A stretch of 38,522 bases of DNA from an archaeon BMS3Bbin15. GTDB taxonomy: Archaea; Hydrothermarchaeota; Hydrothermarchaeia; Hydrothermarchaeales; BMS3B. The DNA lies in NCBI GenBank assembly GCA_002897955.1, contig BDTY01000089.1, forward strand, positions 1-38,522, read 5' to 3'. The position numbers were made by a program, and so were the translations under genes. The notes beneath the pieces were generated by a model that worked only from the letters and a program-made list of their open reading frames with translations, ran no database searches and was not told the DNA's origin. This document shows, in pieces, positions 7,898 to 16,819 of the stretch. Position 1 is the first letter of the stretch; each line of letters opens with the position of its first letter.

Positions 7898-8338
7898 CTA
7901 CCATTTTTTATATGGCAAAAATTTTCCTGACATTGTAATCTTCACACGGTCTCCGTTGAGATTTTCTTCTTTATCGACATGCAAAGTAAAATCGATAGCA
8001 CTCATAATCCCATCACCAAATTTTTCATGAATAATTGACTTGAGGGGCATTCCATACACCTGCATTATTTCATAAAATCGATAAACCAGTGGGTCAGTTG
8101 GCACCAGAGGACCCAATCCTTTTAATGGGAATTCAGTAAGTGCTTCAGCAATATCGTAATCAAGCTCCAATGCAGATATCAGTTTATCTGCCTCATCTTC
8201 AGAAGCACTGGCCTGACGATAAACAACCGCAGCAACCCATACTTCATCACGCCCCACAACTTTTCCAAGGTCTGAGAAACTCAATCCCTTTTCTTTCTTT
8301 GCCGCCAGAACCTTTTTAGTAATTTCTGATGGTTCCAT
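7898..8338 (-). CDS. cynS: Cyanase (cyanate hydratase)
   Basis: The 146-residue enzyme converts cyanate and bicarbonate to ammonia and CO2 via carbamate. An N-terminal helix-turn-helix-like domain ([20 protein letters not shown]) precedes the compact catalytic domain. The three catalytic residues are in place: Arg87 and Glu90 in YRFYEIMQ, and Ser113 in [14 protein letters not shown] lies just upstream of the ATG. It is 66 bases downstream of the NiCoT transporter on the same strand and may be co-transcribed. Cyanase is uncommon in archaea, so lateral gain is likely. Confidence 0.95.
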   Translation of the reverse strand: MEPSEITKKVLAAKKEKGLSFSDLGKVVGRDEVWVAAVVYRQASASEDEADKLISALELDYDIAEALTEFPLKGLGPLVPTDPLVYRFYEIMQVYGMPLKSIIHEKFGDGIMSAIDFTLHVDKEENLNGDRVKITMSGKFLPYKKW

Positions 8339-8404
8339 ACTTATTCCTCCAATATCATATAAAAATATTAACCACTCAATTTTTAATTAATACACATCTG
8401 ACAT

Positions 8405-9448
8405 TTATAGCTGTATACTTATGTTCTGTTCTTTTAATATTTTTTTATAGTATAGATATGCAAAAAGCCATATAGCAAGCATGAAACCTACAACAAAAAC
8501 ACCTAAAACAGCAAAATCCAGATTGTTTAAAAAGTCAAAAAAGCTGCCGCTCAGGTTTAATTGGGAAGATAGCACTTCTATCCACTCAATAGTCCCAATA
8601 AGTAGCGCCACAGCCACAGATGCACCTGTTATTGTCATATTGAAGAAAATTTTACGTATAGGGTCCACCATAGCCCAATCATAAGCCTTTAGCATTATAA
8701 CTCCATCAGATGAATCCAATAGGCTCATGCCTGCCGTAAAAAGAAGCGGAAATATCATGATGCTCCATATAGGTAAATGACCATTCTGTGCCATTGCTGC
8801 TGCCAGGCCTAATACAGCCACTTCTGTTGCTGTATCAAAACCAAGACCAAAAAGAAAACCAACCGGGTACATCTTCCAGCTACGGTCTATATGCTTATAG
8901 AAAAAACGTAATGTTCTTGAGATTAATCCACGTTTGTTAAGTAAGTTTTCAATGTGTTCATCGTCTATAACACCGTTATCCCTATAATTCTTAAAAACCT
9001 TCCATAATTTGTAGAAGATAATCAGGTTCAATAAACCTATCAATGTCAGAAAACCTGCTGAGACTATAGTTCCGATTAGTCCGCCCCAATGTGCAAATAA
9101 CGAGTTTTTTGTTGCCTTTGTTGTTTTAACAAGTAAAACCAGGCCAAGCGATAATAGAACAACAACAGTTGAATGACCCATAGAAAAGAAAAAGCCTACT
9201 GCAACAGGTTTCTGACCACTCTGCCTCAGTTTGCGCGTAACGTTGTCTATAGCAGCGATATGGTCTGCATCAAATGCATGACGCAATCCAAAGAAATATG
9301 CCAATGCCCCAATACCAAGGAGACCTATATCTGCATCTATGAATGACAAACTTATTAAAAACAACCATACTGCCACATTAAAAATGACCAGTGTGACAAA
9401 CAATACCTTTAAACGTTTTTTTGACAAACCAAATATAGTGTTATCCAT
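8405..9448 (-). CDS. NiCoT-family nickel/cobalt permease
   Basis: The 347-residue integral membrane protein has about eight hydrophobic segments. The family signature HX4DH is present as HAFDADH (residues 57-63), followed by the other NiCoT motifs FSMGHSTVV and LGFDTATEVAVLGL. NiCoT proteins are high-affinity secondary importers for Ni2+ and/or Co2+; sequence alone does not decide the metal here. Cobalt would serve cobalamin (cbiC at 26744) and nickel would serve hydrogenase-type enzymes not seen in this window. A TATA-like ATATATACT lies upstream at about 9503-9513 (minus), with repeated GTTAA half-sites behind it. Confidence 0.93.
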   Translation of the reverse strand: MDNTIFGLSKKRLKVLFVTLVIFNVAVWLFLISLSFIDADIGLLGIGALAYFFGLRHAFDADHIAAIDNVTRKLRQSGQKPVAVGFFFSMGHSTVVVLLSLGLVLLVKTTKATKNSLFAHWGGLIGTIVSAGFLTLIGLLNLIIFYKLWKVFKNYRDNGVIDDEHIENLLNKRGLISRTLRFFYKHIDRSWKMYPVGFLFGLGFDTATEVAVLGLAAAMAQNGHLPIWSIMIFPLLFTAGMSLLDSSDGVIMLKAYDWAMVDPIRKIFFNMTITGASVAVALLIGTIEWIEVLSSQLNLSGSFFDFLNNLDFAVLGVFVVGFMLAIWLFAYLYYKKILKEQNISIQL

Positions 9449-9516
9449 AATTAAATCTTCTTATAGTTATTTTCTGCGTTTTTGTCTCTATTTTGAGATT
9501 ATAGTATATATGTTTT

Positions 9517-9540
9517 GTTAAGAGGTTAACAGATATTAAC
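9517..9540. promoter_or_regulatory. GTTAA/TTAAC half-site cluster upstream of the Ni/Co permease
   Basis: Within 24 bases there are GTTAA (9517-9521), GTTAAC (9525-9530) and ATTAAC (9535-9540). They lie immediately upstream of the minus-strand TATA-like element of the transporter gene. This is a candidate regulator-binding region. No known consensus is matched with confidence. Confidence 0.3.
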
Positions 9541-9616
9541 TATTAGGTGAATACCCTATAACCTCTATGGCAAATTACCACACCATGTTTTTAGACAATT
9601 GCTACTGAAGACCAGA

Positions 9617-9663
9617 GATTATAAAAACTATTGATACATGTTAACGTGTTACAGAGTAACATG
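9617..9663 (+). promoter_or_regulatory. Promoter and palindrome before the aromatic genes
   Basis: GATTATAAAAACT at about 9617-9629 is a TATA-box-like element for the plus-strand ADH synthase gene. About 10 to 35 bases downstream, around the expected transcription start, CATGTTA (9637-9643) and TAACATG (9657-9663) form a 7-bp inverted repeat with a nested GTTAC/GTAAC. The location would suit a repressor operator. Confidence 0.4.
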
Positions 9664-9671
9664 GTGGTATC

Positions 9672-10472
9672 ATGAGCTTGATAGGAAAGAGTATAAGAAT
9701 TGAGAGGATATTTAACAGAAAAACAAAACGGGCAATAATATTACCCATGGACCATGGTGTTAGTTCAGGCCCAATAGCAGGACTCATAGATATGCCAGAG
9801 GCAATTAATAAAGTAGCTGAAGGCGGAGCCAACGCTGTTCTCCTCCATAAAGGTATGGTCAGGCATGGACACAGGGGTTACGGAAGAGATTTAGGTCTGA
9901 TTGTTCATCTTTCTGGAAGTACATCTCTTGCCCCAGACCCGAACAACAAGGTTCTGGTATGTACTGTTGAAGAAGCAATAAAGATTGGTGCCGATGCTGT
10001 GAGTATTCATATAAATGTGGGAGCAGAAGAAGAGGCTAACATGATGGAACAGCTTGGCAGAGTTAGCAGTGAATGTGAGGGGTGGGGTATGCCTCTTCTT
10101 GCCATGATGTATCCCAGAGGAAATAAGATAGATAACGAGCATGATGTAAGTGTGGTGAAGCATACTGCAAGAGTCGGGGCAGAATTGGGAGCAGATATAG
10201 TCAAAACAAACTACACAGGTGATATAGATTCCTTCAAGGAGGTTGTTAAAGGCTGTCCTGTGCCCGTGGTTATCGCAGGAGGGCCAAAGATGAACACAGA
10301 TAGGGATGTCCTCGAGATGGTAGCAGGTGCAATCGAAGCGGGTGGAGCAGGCACAAGTATAGGAAGGAATATATTTCAGCATGAAAACCCCACCAAAATG
10401 GTAAAGGCTATTGCAGCAATAGTTCATGAAGGTCTGAGTGTTGATGAAGCAGAAAAAATACTGGAGAAGTGA
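9672..10472 (+). CDS. ADH synthase (archaeal aroA', class I aldolase family)
   Basis: The 266-residue TIM-barrel is a class I fructose-bisphosphate-aldolase homologue. Characteristic segments are [11 protein letters not shown], the substrate-binding [21 protein letters not shown] with the Schiff-base lysine, and [10 protein letters not shown]. Because DHQ synthase II follows immediately, the likely role is 2-amino-3,7-dideoxy-D-threo-hept-6-ulosonate synthase, the first step of archaeal aromatic amino acid synthesis, rather than a glycolytic aldolase. GGTGGT before the ATG can serve as ribosome binding site. The next gene starts five bases after the stop. Confidence 0.9.
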   Translation: MSLIGKSIRIERIFNRKTKRAIILPMDHGVSSGPIAGLIDMPEAINKVAEGGANAVLLHKGMVRHGHRGYGRDLGLIVHLSGSTSLAPDPNNKVLVCTVEEAIKIGADAVSIHINVGAEEEANMMEQLGRVSSECEGWGMPLLAMMYPRGNKIDNEHDVSVVKHTARVGAELGADIVKTNYTGDIDSFKEVVKGCPVPVVIAGGPKMNTDRDVLEMVAGAIEAGGAGTSIGRNIFQHENPTKMVKAIAAIVHEGLSVDEAEKILEK

Positions 10473-10476
10473 ATAT

Positions 10477-11589
10477 ATGAAATTTTTCTGGGTTGATGCA
10501 ACTGTCGGAAACAGGGACGAGAGAAAAAATCTAATAACAACAGCTCTGGAATCTGGAGCCTCGGGTGTGGTTGTTCTCGAGGAGGATTTTGAGATAGCAG
10601 AGAAATTAGGCAAAGTTGACCTTATTGTAAAGGAGAGCTGCAGAGGTAAAATAGCTCTTGTTGGCCCTCCAGCGCAGGAAAGCCTTCCGGAAGATGTTAG
10701 CAATAGCGATATATACAGAAAAGCAGAGGAGCTCTCAAAGCAGTGTAAGGTTGCAGGCTATGTTAAAATAAGCAGTAAGAGTCATGAAAGGCTCGCAGCA
10801 GAACTTTCAAATGTCTGCTCTCACATAATTGTTGTTGGAGAAGACTGGAAGATTATTCCCCTTGAGAATCTAATAGCAGAACTCCAGACAGAAGAGGTAA
10901 AGGTGATGGCAGGCGTGAGGGATGCTGAAGATGCAAAACTTGCATTCGAAACTCTTGAGGTGGGCGTGGATGGCGTACTTATACAGACTCAGAGTTTTGA
11001 TGAAATTAAAAAGGTGGGAGAGATAGCGCATTCTACATCTGAAACTCTTGAACTCAAAACAGGTAGAGTTGTAAGGCTTGAACAGGTAGGGCTTGGAGAC
11101 AGAGTATGTGTGGACACTGCCTCTCTCTTAAACCCGGGGGAGGGTATGCTTGTGGGCTCCCAGGGCTCGGGGTTATTCCTTGTGCATTCTGAAACTCTTG
11201 AAAGTGAATATGTAGCCTCAAGACCCTTCAGGGTAAATGCCGGTGCGGTTCACGCCTATATCCTTGCCCCAGGCATGAAGACAAGATATCTCAGTGAACT
11301 TGAGGCAGGAGATGTGGTTCTGGCTGTTGACAGCGGTGGCAGAGCAAGAGAGGTGGTTGTAGGCAGGGTTAAGATAGAGAAGAGACCCCTCATGCTTGTT
11401 GAGGTAGAGGCTGAGGGTAAGAGGTTCAAGACACTACTCCAGAATGCCGAGACTGTAAATCTTGTCACCCTGCAGGGTAATCCTGTCTCTGTATCAAAAC
11501 TCAAAGCTGGTGACGAGATTTTAATTTATGCAAAGAACATAGGGAGACACTTTGGAATGGAAGTTGAAGAGAGTATTATTGAGAAGTGA
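10477..11589 (+). CDS. 3-Dehydroquinate synthase II (archaeal aroB')
   Basis: The 370-residue archaeal-type enzyme converts the ADH synthase product, by oxidative deamination and cyclisation, to 3-dehydroquinate. Family landmarks are the start MKFFWVDATVGNRDERKNLI, the central VKVMAGVRDAEDAKLAFETL and the C-terminal domain with GSQGSGLFLVHSE and RPFRVNAGAVHAY. I chose ATG 10477, five bases past the upstream stop, instead of an in-frame ATG at 10438 inside the aldolase-like gene. Its 3' end overlaps the convergent DUF166 gene by a few bases. Confidence 0.94.
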   Translation: MKFFWVDATVGNRDERKNLITTALESGASGVVVLEEDFEIAEKLGKVDLIVKESCRGKIALVGPPAQESLPEDVSNSDIYRKAEELSKQCKVAGYVKISSKSHERLAAELSNVCSHIIVVGEDWKIIPLENLIAELQTEEVKVMAGVRDAEDAKLAFETLEVGVDGVLIQTQSFDEIKKVGEIAHSTSETLELKTGRVVRLEQVGLGDRVCVDTASLLNPGEGMLVGSQGSGLFLVHSETLESEYVASRPFRVNAGAVHAYILAPGMKTRYLSELEAGDVVLAVDSGGRAREVVVGRVKIEKRPLMLVEVEAEGKRFKTLLQNAETVNLVTLQGNPVSVSKLKAGDEILIYAKNIGRHFGMEVEESIIEK

Positions 11590-12190
11590 GTCTCTCCACT
11601 GCTCTTTTTATTGCCTCTTTATGAAGTTCTCCAGCTATATGCAGAGGTGCCTTCTTTCCTTTAACTTCATAAAAACCTCTGGCCTGACAGATAAACTGAA
11701 CTTCAAGAGCAAACCTTGTAAGAGCCTCCTCAACCTTCATGTTGATTATCTTCTCCGCAGCCTCCCATGTGGCACCACAGGGAGCACCTCTTTTAACTTT
11801 AACTTTTTTCACAATACCCTTATCCACATCAACTTCAATTTCTGGTAATCCGAATTGATGCGTGTATCCCTCTATCCCCTCAATATCACCAAGGGAACAG
11901 CAGGTGCTGGGAATTATTGCTCCGGGCTTTTTCCTTCCAGAAGCTATTATGGGTATATTCTTTTTATTTGCAATTTCAATCAGGTAGTCAGTTAAATCTC
12001 CATGGTAAAGGTAGTCAAGTATTAAATCCGCCTCAAAATCTTCGTAAATATAATCTTCAGGTTCATCTATAATCTGAGGTAGGGGTTCTGGAACTGTAAA
12101 AACCTCAAGCTCAATTCCTCTCCCATACTTTCTTATTCCCTCTATCTTGTGCTCGCCTTTATTTCCAACCTGAAATACAGCTATCTTCAT
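11576..12190 (-). CDS. DUF166 protein
   Basis: This 204-residue protein matches the archaeal DUF166 family, found mainly in methanogens and relatives and sometimes annotated as thymidylate-synthase-like. The signature portions are IIASGRKKPGAIIPSTCCSL with a Cys pair, and VKRGAPCGATWEAAEKI, with further Cys (FICQARGFYEVKG) near the C terminus. Four conserved-looking cysteines suggest metal or Fe-S binding (inference). The biochemical role is not settled. It overlaps the end of rnhA by four bases (ATGA-type junction) and is presumably co-translated with it. Confidence 0.8.
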   Translation of the reverse strand: MKIAVFQVGNKGEHKIEGIRKYGRGIELEVFTVPEPLPQIIDEPEDYIYEDFEADLILDYLYHGDLTDYLIEIANKKNIPIIASGRKKPGAIIPSTCCSLGDIEGIEGYTHQFGLPEIEVDVDKGIVKKVKVKRGAPCGATWEAAEKIINMKVEEALTRFALEVQFICQARGFYEVKGKKAPLHIAGELHKEAIKRAVERLTSQ

Positions 12191-12591
12191 AAAGCATCAA
12201 GGGCAAGATTTGCTAACTCATCAGCTCTCTGGATAAAAGGGTCGGTTCTACTCACATGTTTATATGTCACTCTTGTGAAGGCTTCTTCCTTATGCCTTAC
12301 AACCCTCTTAAGTTCTCTGAGTTTCAAATTTTTTGTCTTATACTCACCATTGAGCTGCTTCACAATAAGCTCGCTGTCGAGAAAGCAGTCCACCTCACCA
12401 GCATAATCCTGTGCCAGCTCAAGAGCCTTTATAATAGCTCTGTACTCTGCCTGATTGTTGGTTGCTATTCCTATAGCCTGACTGTGTTCTCTGAGTATTT
12501 TTTTGTTCTCTCCCACAAGGACAACACCTATTGCAGCTTTTCCCGGATTTCCCCTTGAGGCACCATCGCTATAACTTATTATTTTTCTCAT
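12187..12591 (-). CDS. rnhA: Ribonuclease HI
   Basis: This is a 134-residue RNase H fold enzyme that cleaves RNA in RNA-DNA hybrids. The DEDD catalytic set is visible: Asp9 (SYSDGASRGNPG), Glu49 (NNQAEYRA), Asp72 (CFLDSELIV) and Asp124 (QRADELANLA). It lacks the basic protrusion of E. coli RNase HI, as archaeal short versions do. It is the first gene of a two-gene minus-strand unit with DUF166. Confidence 0.94.
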   Translation of the reverse strand: MRKIISYSDGASRGNPGKAAIGVVLVGENKKILREHSQAIGIATNNQAEYRAIIKALELAQDYAGEVDCFLDSELIVKQLNGEYKTKNLKLRELKRVVRHKEEAFTRVTYKHVSRTDPFIQRADELANLALDAL

Positions 12592-12790
12592 AATTCATAT
12601 CTTCTATTATATACTAATAATATTTTATGTTGAGATACTACCATGAATAAGCATAAATACTATAAGCAAGTAATCATATTATAGGTGTTAAGGTGTTGAA
12701 TTGGGTTGGCAACACATATATTTATCTGGTGCTGGAAAATGCTGGTGAGTGTACTGGGTGGTTTTGCATTGTGTAACATAACTGACCAAA

Positions 12791-12802
12791 AGGCTTATAT
12801 AG
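12791..12802 (+). promoter_or_regulatory. TATA-box-like element in the argH upstream region
   Basis: AGGCTTATATAG has the form of an archaeal TATA box and is preceded by an A-rich BRE-like ACCAAA. It would start transcription near 12820, about 150 bases before argH and just ahead of the hairpin at 12828-12863. Confidence 0.4.
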
Positions 12803-12819
12803 GAGTATGAGTAAATTTT

Positions 12820-12900
12820 AGTTGCCGTTGGAGAATTGTGACTACTTTTCACCAAATCTCCAAGGGCCCCCCTCCCCAACACCTCCCCTTCCCTATACTT
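12820..12900 (+). ncRNA. Candidate structured RNA or leader upstream of argH
   Basis: The segment 12828-12863 folds into a strong stem. TTGGAGA (12828-12834) pairs with TCTCCAA (12857-12863), extended past one mismatch by TTG-TGA against TCACCAA around a CTACTTTT loop. A run of C-rich sequence (12867-12892) follows. It lies at the expected transcription start of the TATA element at 12791, and a second TATA element directly before argH means this transcript may be independent. It could be a small RNA or an argH 5' leader. No known RNA family is recognised, and short ORFs here look spurious. Confidence 0.3.
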
Positions 12901-12927
12901 ATTGATGTATATCTGAACAGGAAGCTC

Positions 12928-12935
12928 TTTTATAT
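12928..12935 (+). promoter_or_regulatory. argH TATA box
   Basis: CTTTTATATC lies about 35 bases before the argH ATG, with a GGTG ribosome-binding element at 12957-12960. The likely transcript has a very short leader. Confidence 0.45.
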
Positions 12936-12965
12936 CAGAAACTCCTATTTTTTTCTGGTGATATT

Positions 12966-14414
12966 ATGCTTAGAGAAGGCAGGCTTGGAAATCATGCTGA
13001 TACCGAATTTGCTGAATTCACTTCTTCATTAGAATTTGACAGAAATCTATTTAAATATGATATTGCTGGAAGTATTGCTCATGCAGAGATGCTTTCAAAG
13101 CAGGGTATTATATCTGAAGAAGATGCTAAATCTATAGTAAAGGGACTGAGAAAGATATTCTCTCTTGGCTACAGTGCTCTTGATTTAAATGCAGAGTATG
13201 AGGATATTCATATTGCTGTCGAGGCAAGACTCAAAGAATTTGCTGGTTCATCCGCCCTGAAGCTTCACACAGCAAGGTCGAGAAATGACCAGATAGCTCT
13301 CGACCTCAGAATGTTCTTAAGAGATGAAGTTATATCTCTGGCAGAGAATATGATTGCCTTCGAGAAAGTTATTCTGAATATAGCTTCTAGGCACACTGAA
13401 ACTTTAATGGCAGGTTATACACATCTCCAGATAGCCCAGCCCGTAACTCTTGCACACCACCTTCTTGCCCATTTCAACATACTTCTCAGAGACCTTGAAA
13501 GGCTGAGAGATGCCTTTCCAAGAATAAATGTCTCACCTCTCGGAGCCTGTGCTCTGGCTACAACCTCCTTCCCCATAAACAAGGATTATACTGCCGAGCT
13601 ATTGGGTTTCGAAGCAAGTTTTGAGAACTCACAGGATGCAGTAGCATCCAGAGATTTTCTTCTCGAAGCTCTATCCACTGTAAGTATATCTTCAATCAAT
13701 ATAACAAAAATATGTGAAGAGATAATTCTGTGGAGCACAAGGGAATTTGGATTTGTGGAGCTTCCTGAAGCACTTTCTTCAACTTCAAGTATAATGCCCC
13801 AGAAAAAAAATCCCGATGCTTTTGAAATAATAAGGGCAAAGGTTTCGGTTGCAGCAGGAAGCTTCAGCTCTGCATTAATGCTTACAAAGGCTCTACCCCT
13901 TGCTTACAACAGAGACCTGCAGGAGCTTTCACCTATAGTCTTTAATTCTATCCGGCTGGTCAGAAATTCATTCTCACTTCTATCAAAACTTTTTTCAGGC
14001 TTGAAGTTTAACAGAGAGGCTCTAAAAAGAAATCTCGATAAGAGTTTTTCCACTGCCACCGAGCTGGCTGATTTTCTTGTAAAGAAAAAAGAGCTCAGCT
14101 TCAGGGAGGCTCATCAGATTGTAGGTAGAGCTGCTATGAAAGCAGAAAAAAAAGGGAGAATGAACTTAAAGCTTCTTGAGGAGGCTTCTCAGGAAATTCT
14201 CGGAAGAAAGCTTGAAATTGATGAAGATGAATTTGAAACTGTGCTTGACCCAATGAAGGCTGTACTGAACAGGAAGATTTATGGTTCTCCCTCGCCTGAG
14301 CAGACAGAAAAATCCATTTATATTGGAAAGGAAAAGCTTAAACTTATTGAAGACTACTTTGCGGAAAGGAAAAAGACTGCCAAAAAGGTGTTTAACGAAC
14401 TTCTGGGTGATTGA
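12966..14414 (+). CDS. argH: Argininosuccinate lyase
   Basis: The 482-residue fumarase/aspartase-superfamily enzyme splits argininosuccinate into arginine and fumarate. The N-terminal family motif LREGRLG is followed by SSLEFDRNLFKYDI. The substrate-binding HTARSRNDQIALD and the signature loop with the catalytic serine, SSIMPQKKNPD, are both intact. GGTGA six bases before the ATG supports the start. The gatD ATG follows the stop with no gap, so the two are coupled. Confidence 0.96.
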   Translation: MLREGRLGNHADTEFAEFTSSLEFDRNLFKYDIAGSIAHAEMLSKQGIISEEDAKSIVKGLRKIFSLGYSALDLNAEYEDIHIAVEARLKEFAGSSALKLHTARSRNDQIALDLRMFLRDEVISLAENMIAFEKVILNIASRHTETLMAGYTHLQIAQPVTLAHHLLAHFNILLRDLERLRDAFPRINVSPLGACALATTSFPINKDYTAELLGFEASFENSQDAVASRDFLLEALSTVSISSINITKICEEIILWSTREFGFVELPEALSSTSSIMPQKKNPDAFEIIRAKVSVAAGSFSSALMLTKALPLAYNRDLQELSPIVFNSIRLVRNSFSLLSKLFSGLKFNREALKRNLDKSFSTATELADFLVKKKELSFREAHQIVGRAAMKAEKKGRMNLKLLEEASQEILGRKLEIDEDEFETVLDPMKAVLNRKIYGSPSPEQTEKSIYIGKEKLKLIEDYFAERKKTAKKVFNELLGD

Positions 14415-15704
14415 ATGTACAGAGGCAAAGCAAAGCACATACTCGGCGATATTGCAGAAGGAGATAGAGTAAAGGTGATTAATGGAGGGAAAGTCTATAA
14501 TGGCATACTCATGCCCAGAAGCGAGCTTGGTGATTCGAGACATGTTGTTATAAAACTTGCGAATGGTTATAACATAGGATTCAATATTGACAATATTAAA
14601 ATTGAACTTATTTCCGTGAGGGAGAAGGAAGATAAGGAAAAGAAGGTTGAAGAAGAGTCTTCACCAGAGAATAAGCCCTGTGTTTCAATTCTTGGTACAG
14701 GAGGTACAATCGCCTCGAAAATTGATTATATGTCCGGGGCTGTACACCCTGCTTTCTCAACCTCCGAGATTGTGAATGCTGTACCCGAGCTTGAGGATAT
14801 TGCCTCCCTGAATACAGAGATTGTCTTTAATATACTGAGCGAGAATATGACTCCGGAACACTGGCGTATTATTGCAAAGGAAGTTGTAAAGGCTATGAAT
14901 AAAAGCAGCGGTGTTGTAGTTGCCCATGGCACAGATACCCTTGCCTATACTGCCAGTGCCATTGCCTTTATGCTTTCCGATATTCCGAAGCCAGTCGTTT
15001 TTGTGGGAAGTCAGCGTTCCAGTGACAGACCCAGCAGCGATGCTTCTCTAAACTTAATCTCTGCAGTTAGAGTTGCTCTGAGCGATATAGCTGAGGTCGT
15101 TGCTGTTATGCATGCCGGAAGCAGCGACGAAGGATGTGCAATTCACAGGGCAACAAAGGTTAGAAAGATGCATTCCTCCAGAAGGGATGCTTTTAAGAGC
15201 ATCGACTCTCTACCCATTGGTGAGGTGATAGGAGACAAAATAACAACCTTTCAGGAATACAGCAGGAGGTCAGAAGGGAAGGTAAAGCTTGATGATAGGC
15301 TTGAAGAAGATGTTGCCCTTCTGAAGATTTATCCTGGGTTTCCTGAACAGCTTTTTGATTATTATATTGAAAACTTCAAAGGTATTGTTATAGAGGGCAC
15401 AGGCCTGGGTCATGTTCCAGAAAATCTGATTTCAAAGCTGGAAGAAGCCAGAAAGAAGGATATGCCAGTTGTCATGACATCTCAAACTATTTTCGGCAGG
15501 GTGGATATGAAAGTTTACTCCACCGGAAGAAAACTTCTGAAGGCAGGAGTTATCTCTGGTAGAGATATGCTGCCTGAAGTAGCTCTTGTCAAGCTTATGG
15601 TGGCTCTCGGCAGATTTAAAGAGTATGAGGAGGTAAGAAGCTTTATGGAGAGAAATATGGCCGGAGAGGTTTCAGAAAGAAGTCTTTACAATACTTTTTT
15701 TTAA
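14415..15704 (+). CDS. gatD: Glu-tRNA(Gln) amidotransferase subunit D
   Basis: The 429-residue archaea-specific asparaginase-like subunit of GatDE supplies ammonia for converting Glu-tRNA(Gln) to Gln-tRNA(Gln). An N-terminal SH3-like domain (about 1-75) and an acidic linker precede the amidase domain. The two catalytic threonine motifs are present as GTGGTIASKIDY (about residue 94) and AHGTDTLAYTASA (about residue 169). The partner gatE is not in this window. The gene ends in a T8 tract that could terminate transcription. Confidence 0.96.
   Translation: MYRGKAKHILGDIAEGDRVKVINGGKVYNGILMPRSELGDSRHVVIKLANGYNIGFNIDNIKIELISVREKEDKEKKVEEESSPENKPCVSILGTGGTIASKIDYMSGAVHPAFSTSEIVNAVPELEDIASLNTEIVFNILSENMTPEHWRIIAKEVVKAMNKSSGVVVAHGTDTLAYTASAIAFMLSDIPKPVVFVGSQRSSDRPSSDASLNLISAVRVALSDIAEVVAVMHAGSSDEGCAIHRATKVRKMHSSRRDAFKSIDSLPIGEVIGDKITTFQEYSRRSEGKVKLDDRLEEDVALLKIYPGFPEQLFDYYIENFKGIVIEGTGLGHVPENLISKLEEARKKDMPVVMTSQTIFGRVDMKVYSTGRKLLKAGVISGRDMLPEVALVKLMVALGRFKEYEEVRSFMERNMAGEVSERSLYNTFF
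15695..15702 (+). terminator. Oligo-T tract at the end of gatD
   Basis: Eight consecutive T residues overlap the gatD stop codon, with a further T5 run at 15712-15716. Archaeal terminators are often simple T tracts. The following aroC lacks an obvious Shine-Dalgarno sequence, which would fit a separate, short-leader transcript. Confidence 0.35.
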
Positions 15705-15727
15705 GGTTGCCTTTTTACTGCTAAAAT

Positions 15728-16819
15728 ATGGCAGGTAACATCTTTGGCAAAGTTTTTAGAGTAACAACCTTTGGAGAAAGTCATGGCTCTGCAGTTGGAG
15801 CAGTTATTGATGGCTGTCCCGCAGGTTTAGAAATTTCAGAGGATGATATCCAGAAGGAACTTGACAGACGGAGGCCGGGGCAGAGCAGTATAACAACCAC
15901 AAGAAAGGAAAAGGATGAGGTAAAAATCCTATCTGGAGTTTTTGAAGGTAAAACTCTTGGCACAAGTATAGCTCTGATGGTCTGGAATAGAGATGTGGAG
16001 TCTGACCCCTATACAGCAATAAAAGACCTTCCAAGACCCAACCATGCTGACTTTACATACCATCTTAAATATGGTTTCAGGGATTACAGGGGAGGGGGAA
16101 GAAGCTCGGGCAGGGAAACTCTTGCAAGGGTTGCAGCAGGTGCCATCGCAAAGAAGCTTCTGTCAATGTTGAATATCAAAATTATTGGCCACACCATTAA
16201 AATAGGTAAAGTTGAAGCTGAAAAAGTAGCTTTTGACAGGCTTGAAGAGGCAGAAAACAATGCTGTAAGGTGTGCAGACAGTAAAGCTGCTGAGACTATG
16301 ATTAAAGAAATTGAAAGGGTAAAGGGAGAAGGAGATTCCATAGGTGGTGTGATTGAAGTAGTTGCTATAAACGTTCCTGCAGGGCTGGGAGAACCGGTCT
16401 TTGACAAGCTGGATGCTGAACTTGCTAAGGGTTTGATGTCCATAGGTTCTGTAAAAGGTGTTGAGATAGGAGCAGGTTTTAACGTGGCTGAAAGAAAAGG
16501 TTCTGAAAATAATGATGAATTTTATTATAATGGCGAGATAAAAACCTACACCAATAACTCAGGAGGCATTCTCGGAGGAATAAGCAATGGCATGCCCATT
16601 GTTATAAGAGCGGCAATAAAGCCCACACCCTCAATATCAAAACCTCAGAAAACTGTAAATCTCAAAACATATAAAGAAGAAACTATTGTGATTAAGGGCA
16701 GACATGACCCCTGTATTGTTCCCAGAGTGCTGCCTGTGTGCGAAGCTATGGTGGCTATAACTCTTGCAGATTTCGCAATAAGAAATGGCAATATAAATCC
16801 AGATATGGTGAGTATATGA
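15728..16819 (+). CDS. aroC: Chorismate synthase
   Basis: The 363-residue enzyme converts 5-enolpyruvylshikimate-3-phosphate to chorismate using reduced flavin. It carries the three signature regions: [19 protein letters not shown], the [21 protein letters not shown] block with [16 protein letters not shown], and the C-terminal [19 protein letters not shown]. It serves the same aromatic pathway as the ADH synthase and DHQ synthase genes at 9672-11589. No Shine-Dalgarno sequence is evident before the ATG. The mptA start overlaps its stop. Confidence 0.97.
   Translation: MAGNIFGKVFRVTTFGESHGSAVGAVIDGCPAGLEISEDDIQKELDRRRPGQSSITTTRKEKDEVKILSGVFEGKTLGTSIALMVWNRDVESDPYTAIKDLPRPNHADFTYHLKYGFRDYRGGGRSSGRETLARVAAGAIAKKLLSMLNIKIIGHTIKIGKVEAEKVAFDRLEEAENNAVRCADSKAAETMIKEIERVKGEGDSIGGVIEVVAINVPAGLGEPVFDKLDAELAKGLMSIGSVKGVEIGAGFNVAERKGSENNDEFYYNGEIKTYTNNSGGILGGISNGMPIVIRAAIKPTPSISKPQKTVNLKTYKEETIVIKGRHDPCIVPRVLPVCEAMVAITLADFAIRNGNINPDMVSI

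Noticed and set aside
9891-10703. 270-codon minus-strand frame opposite the ADH synthase gene
   Set aside because: It is antisense to a conserved enzyme pair and has no homology signature or start signal.
12838-13032. 64-codon plus-strand frame before argH
   Set aside because: It spans the C-rich tract and the argH promoter and overlaps argH in another frame; no start signal.
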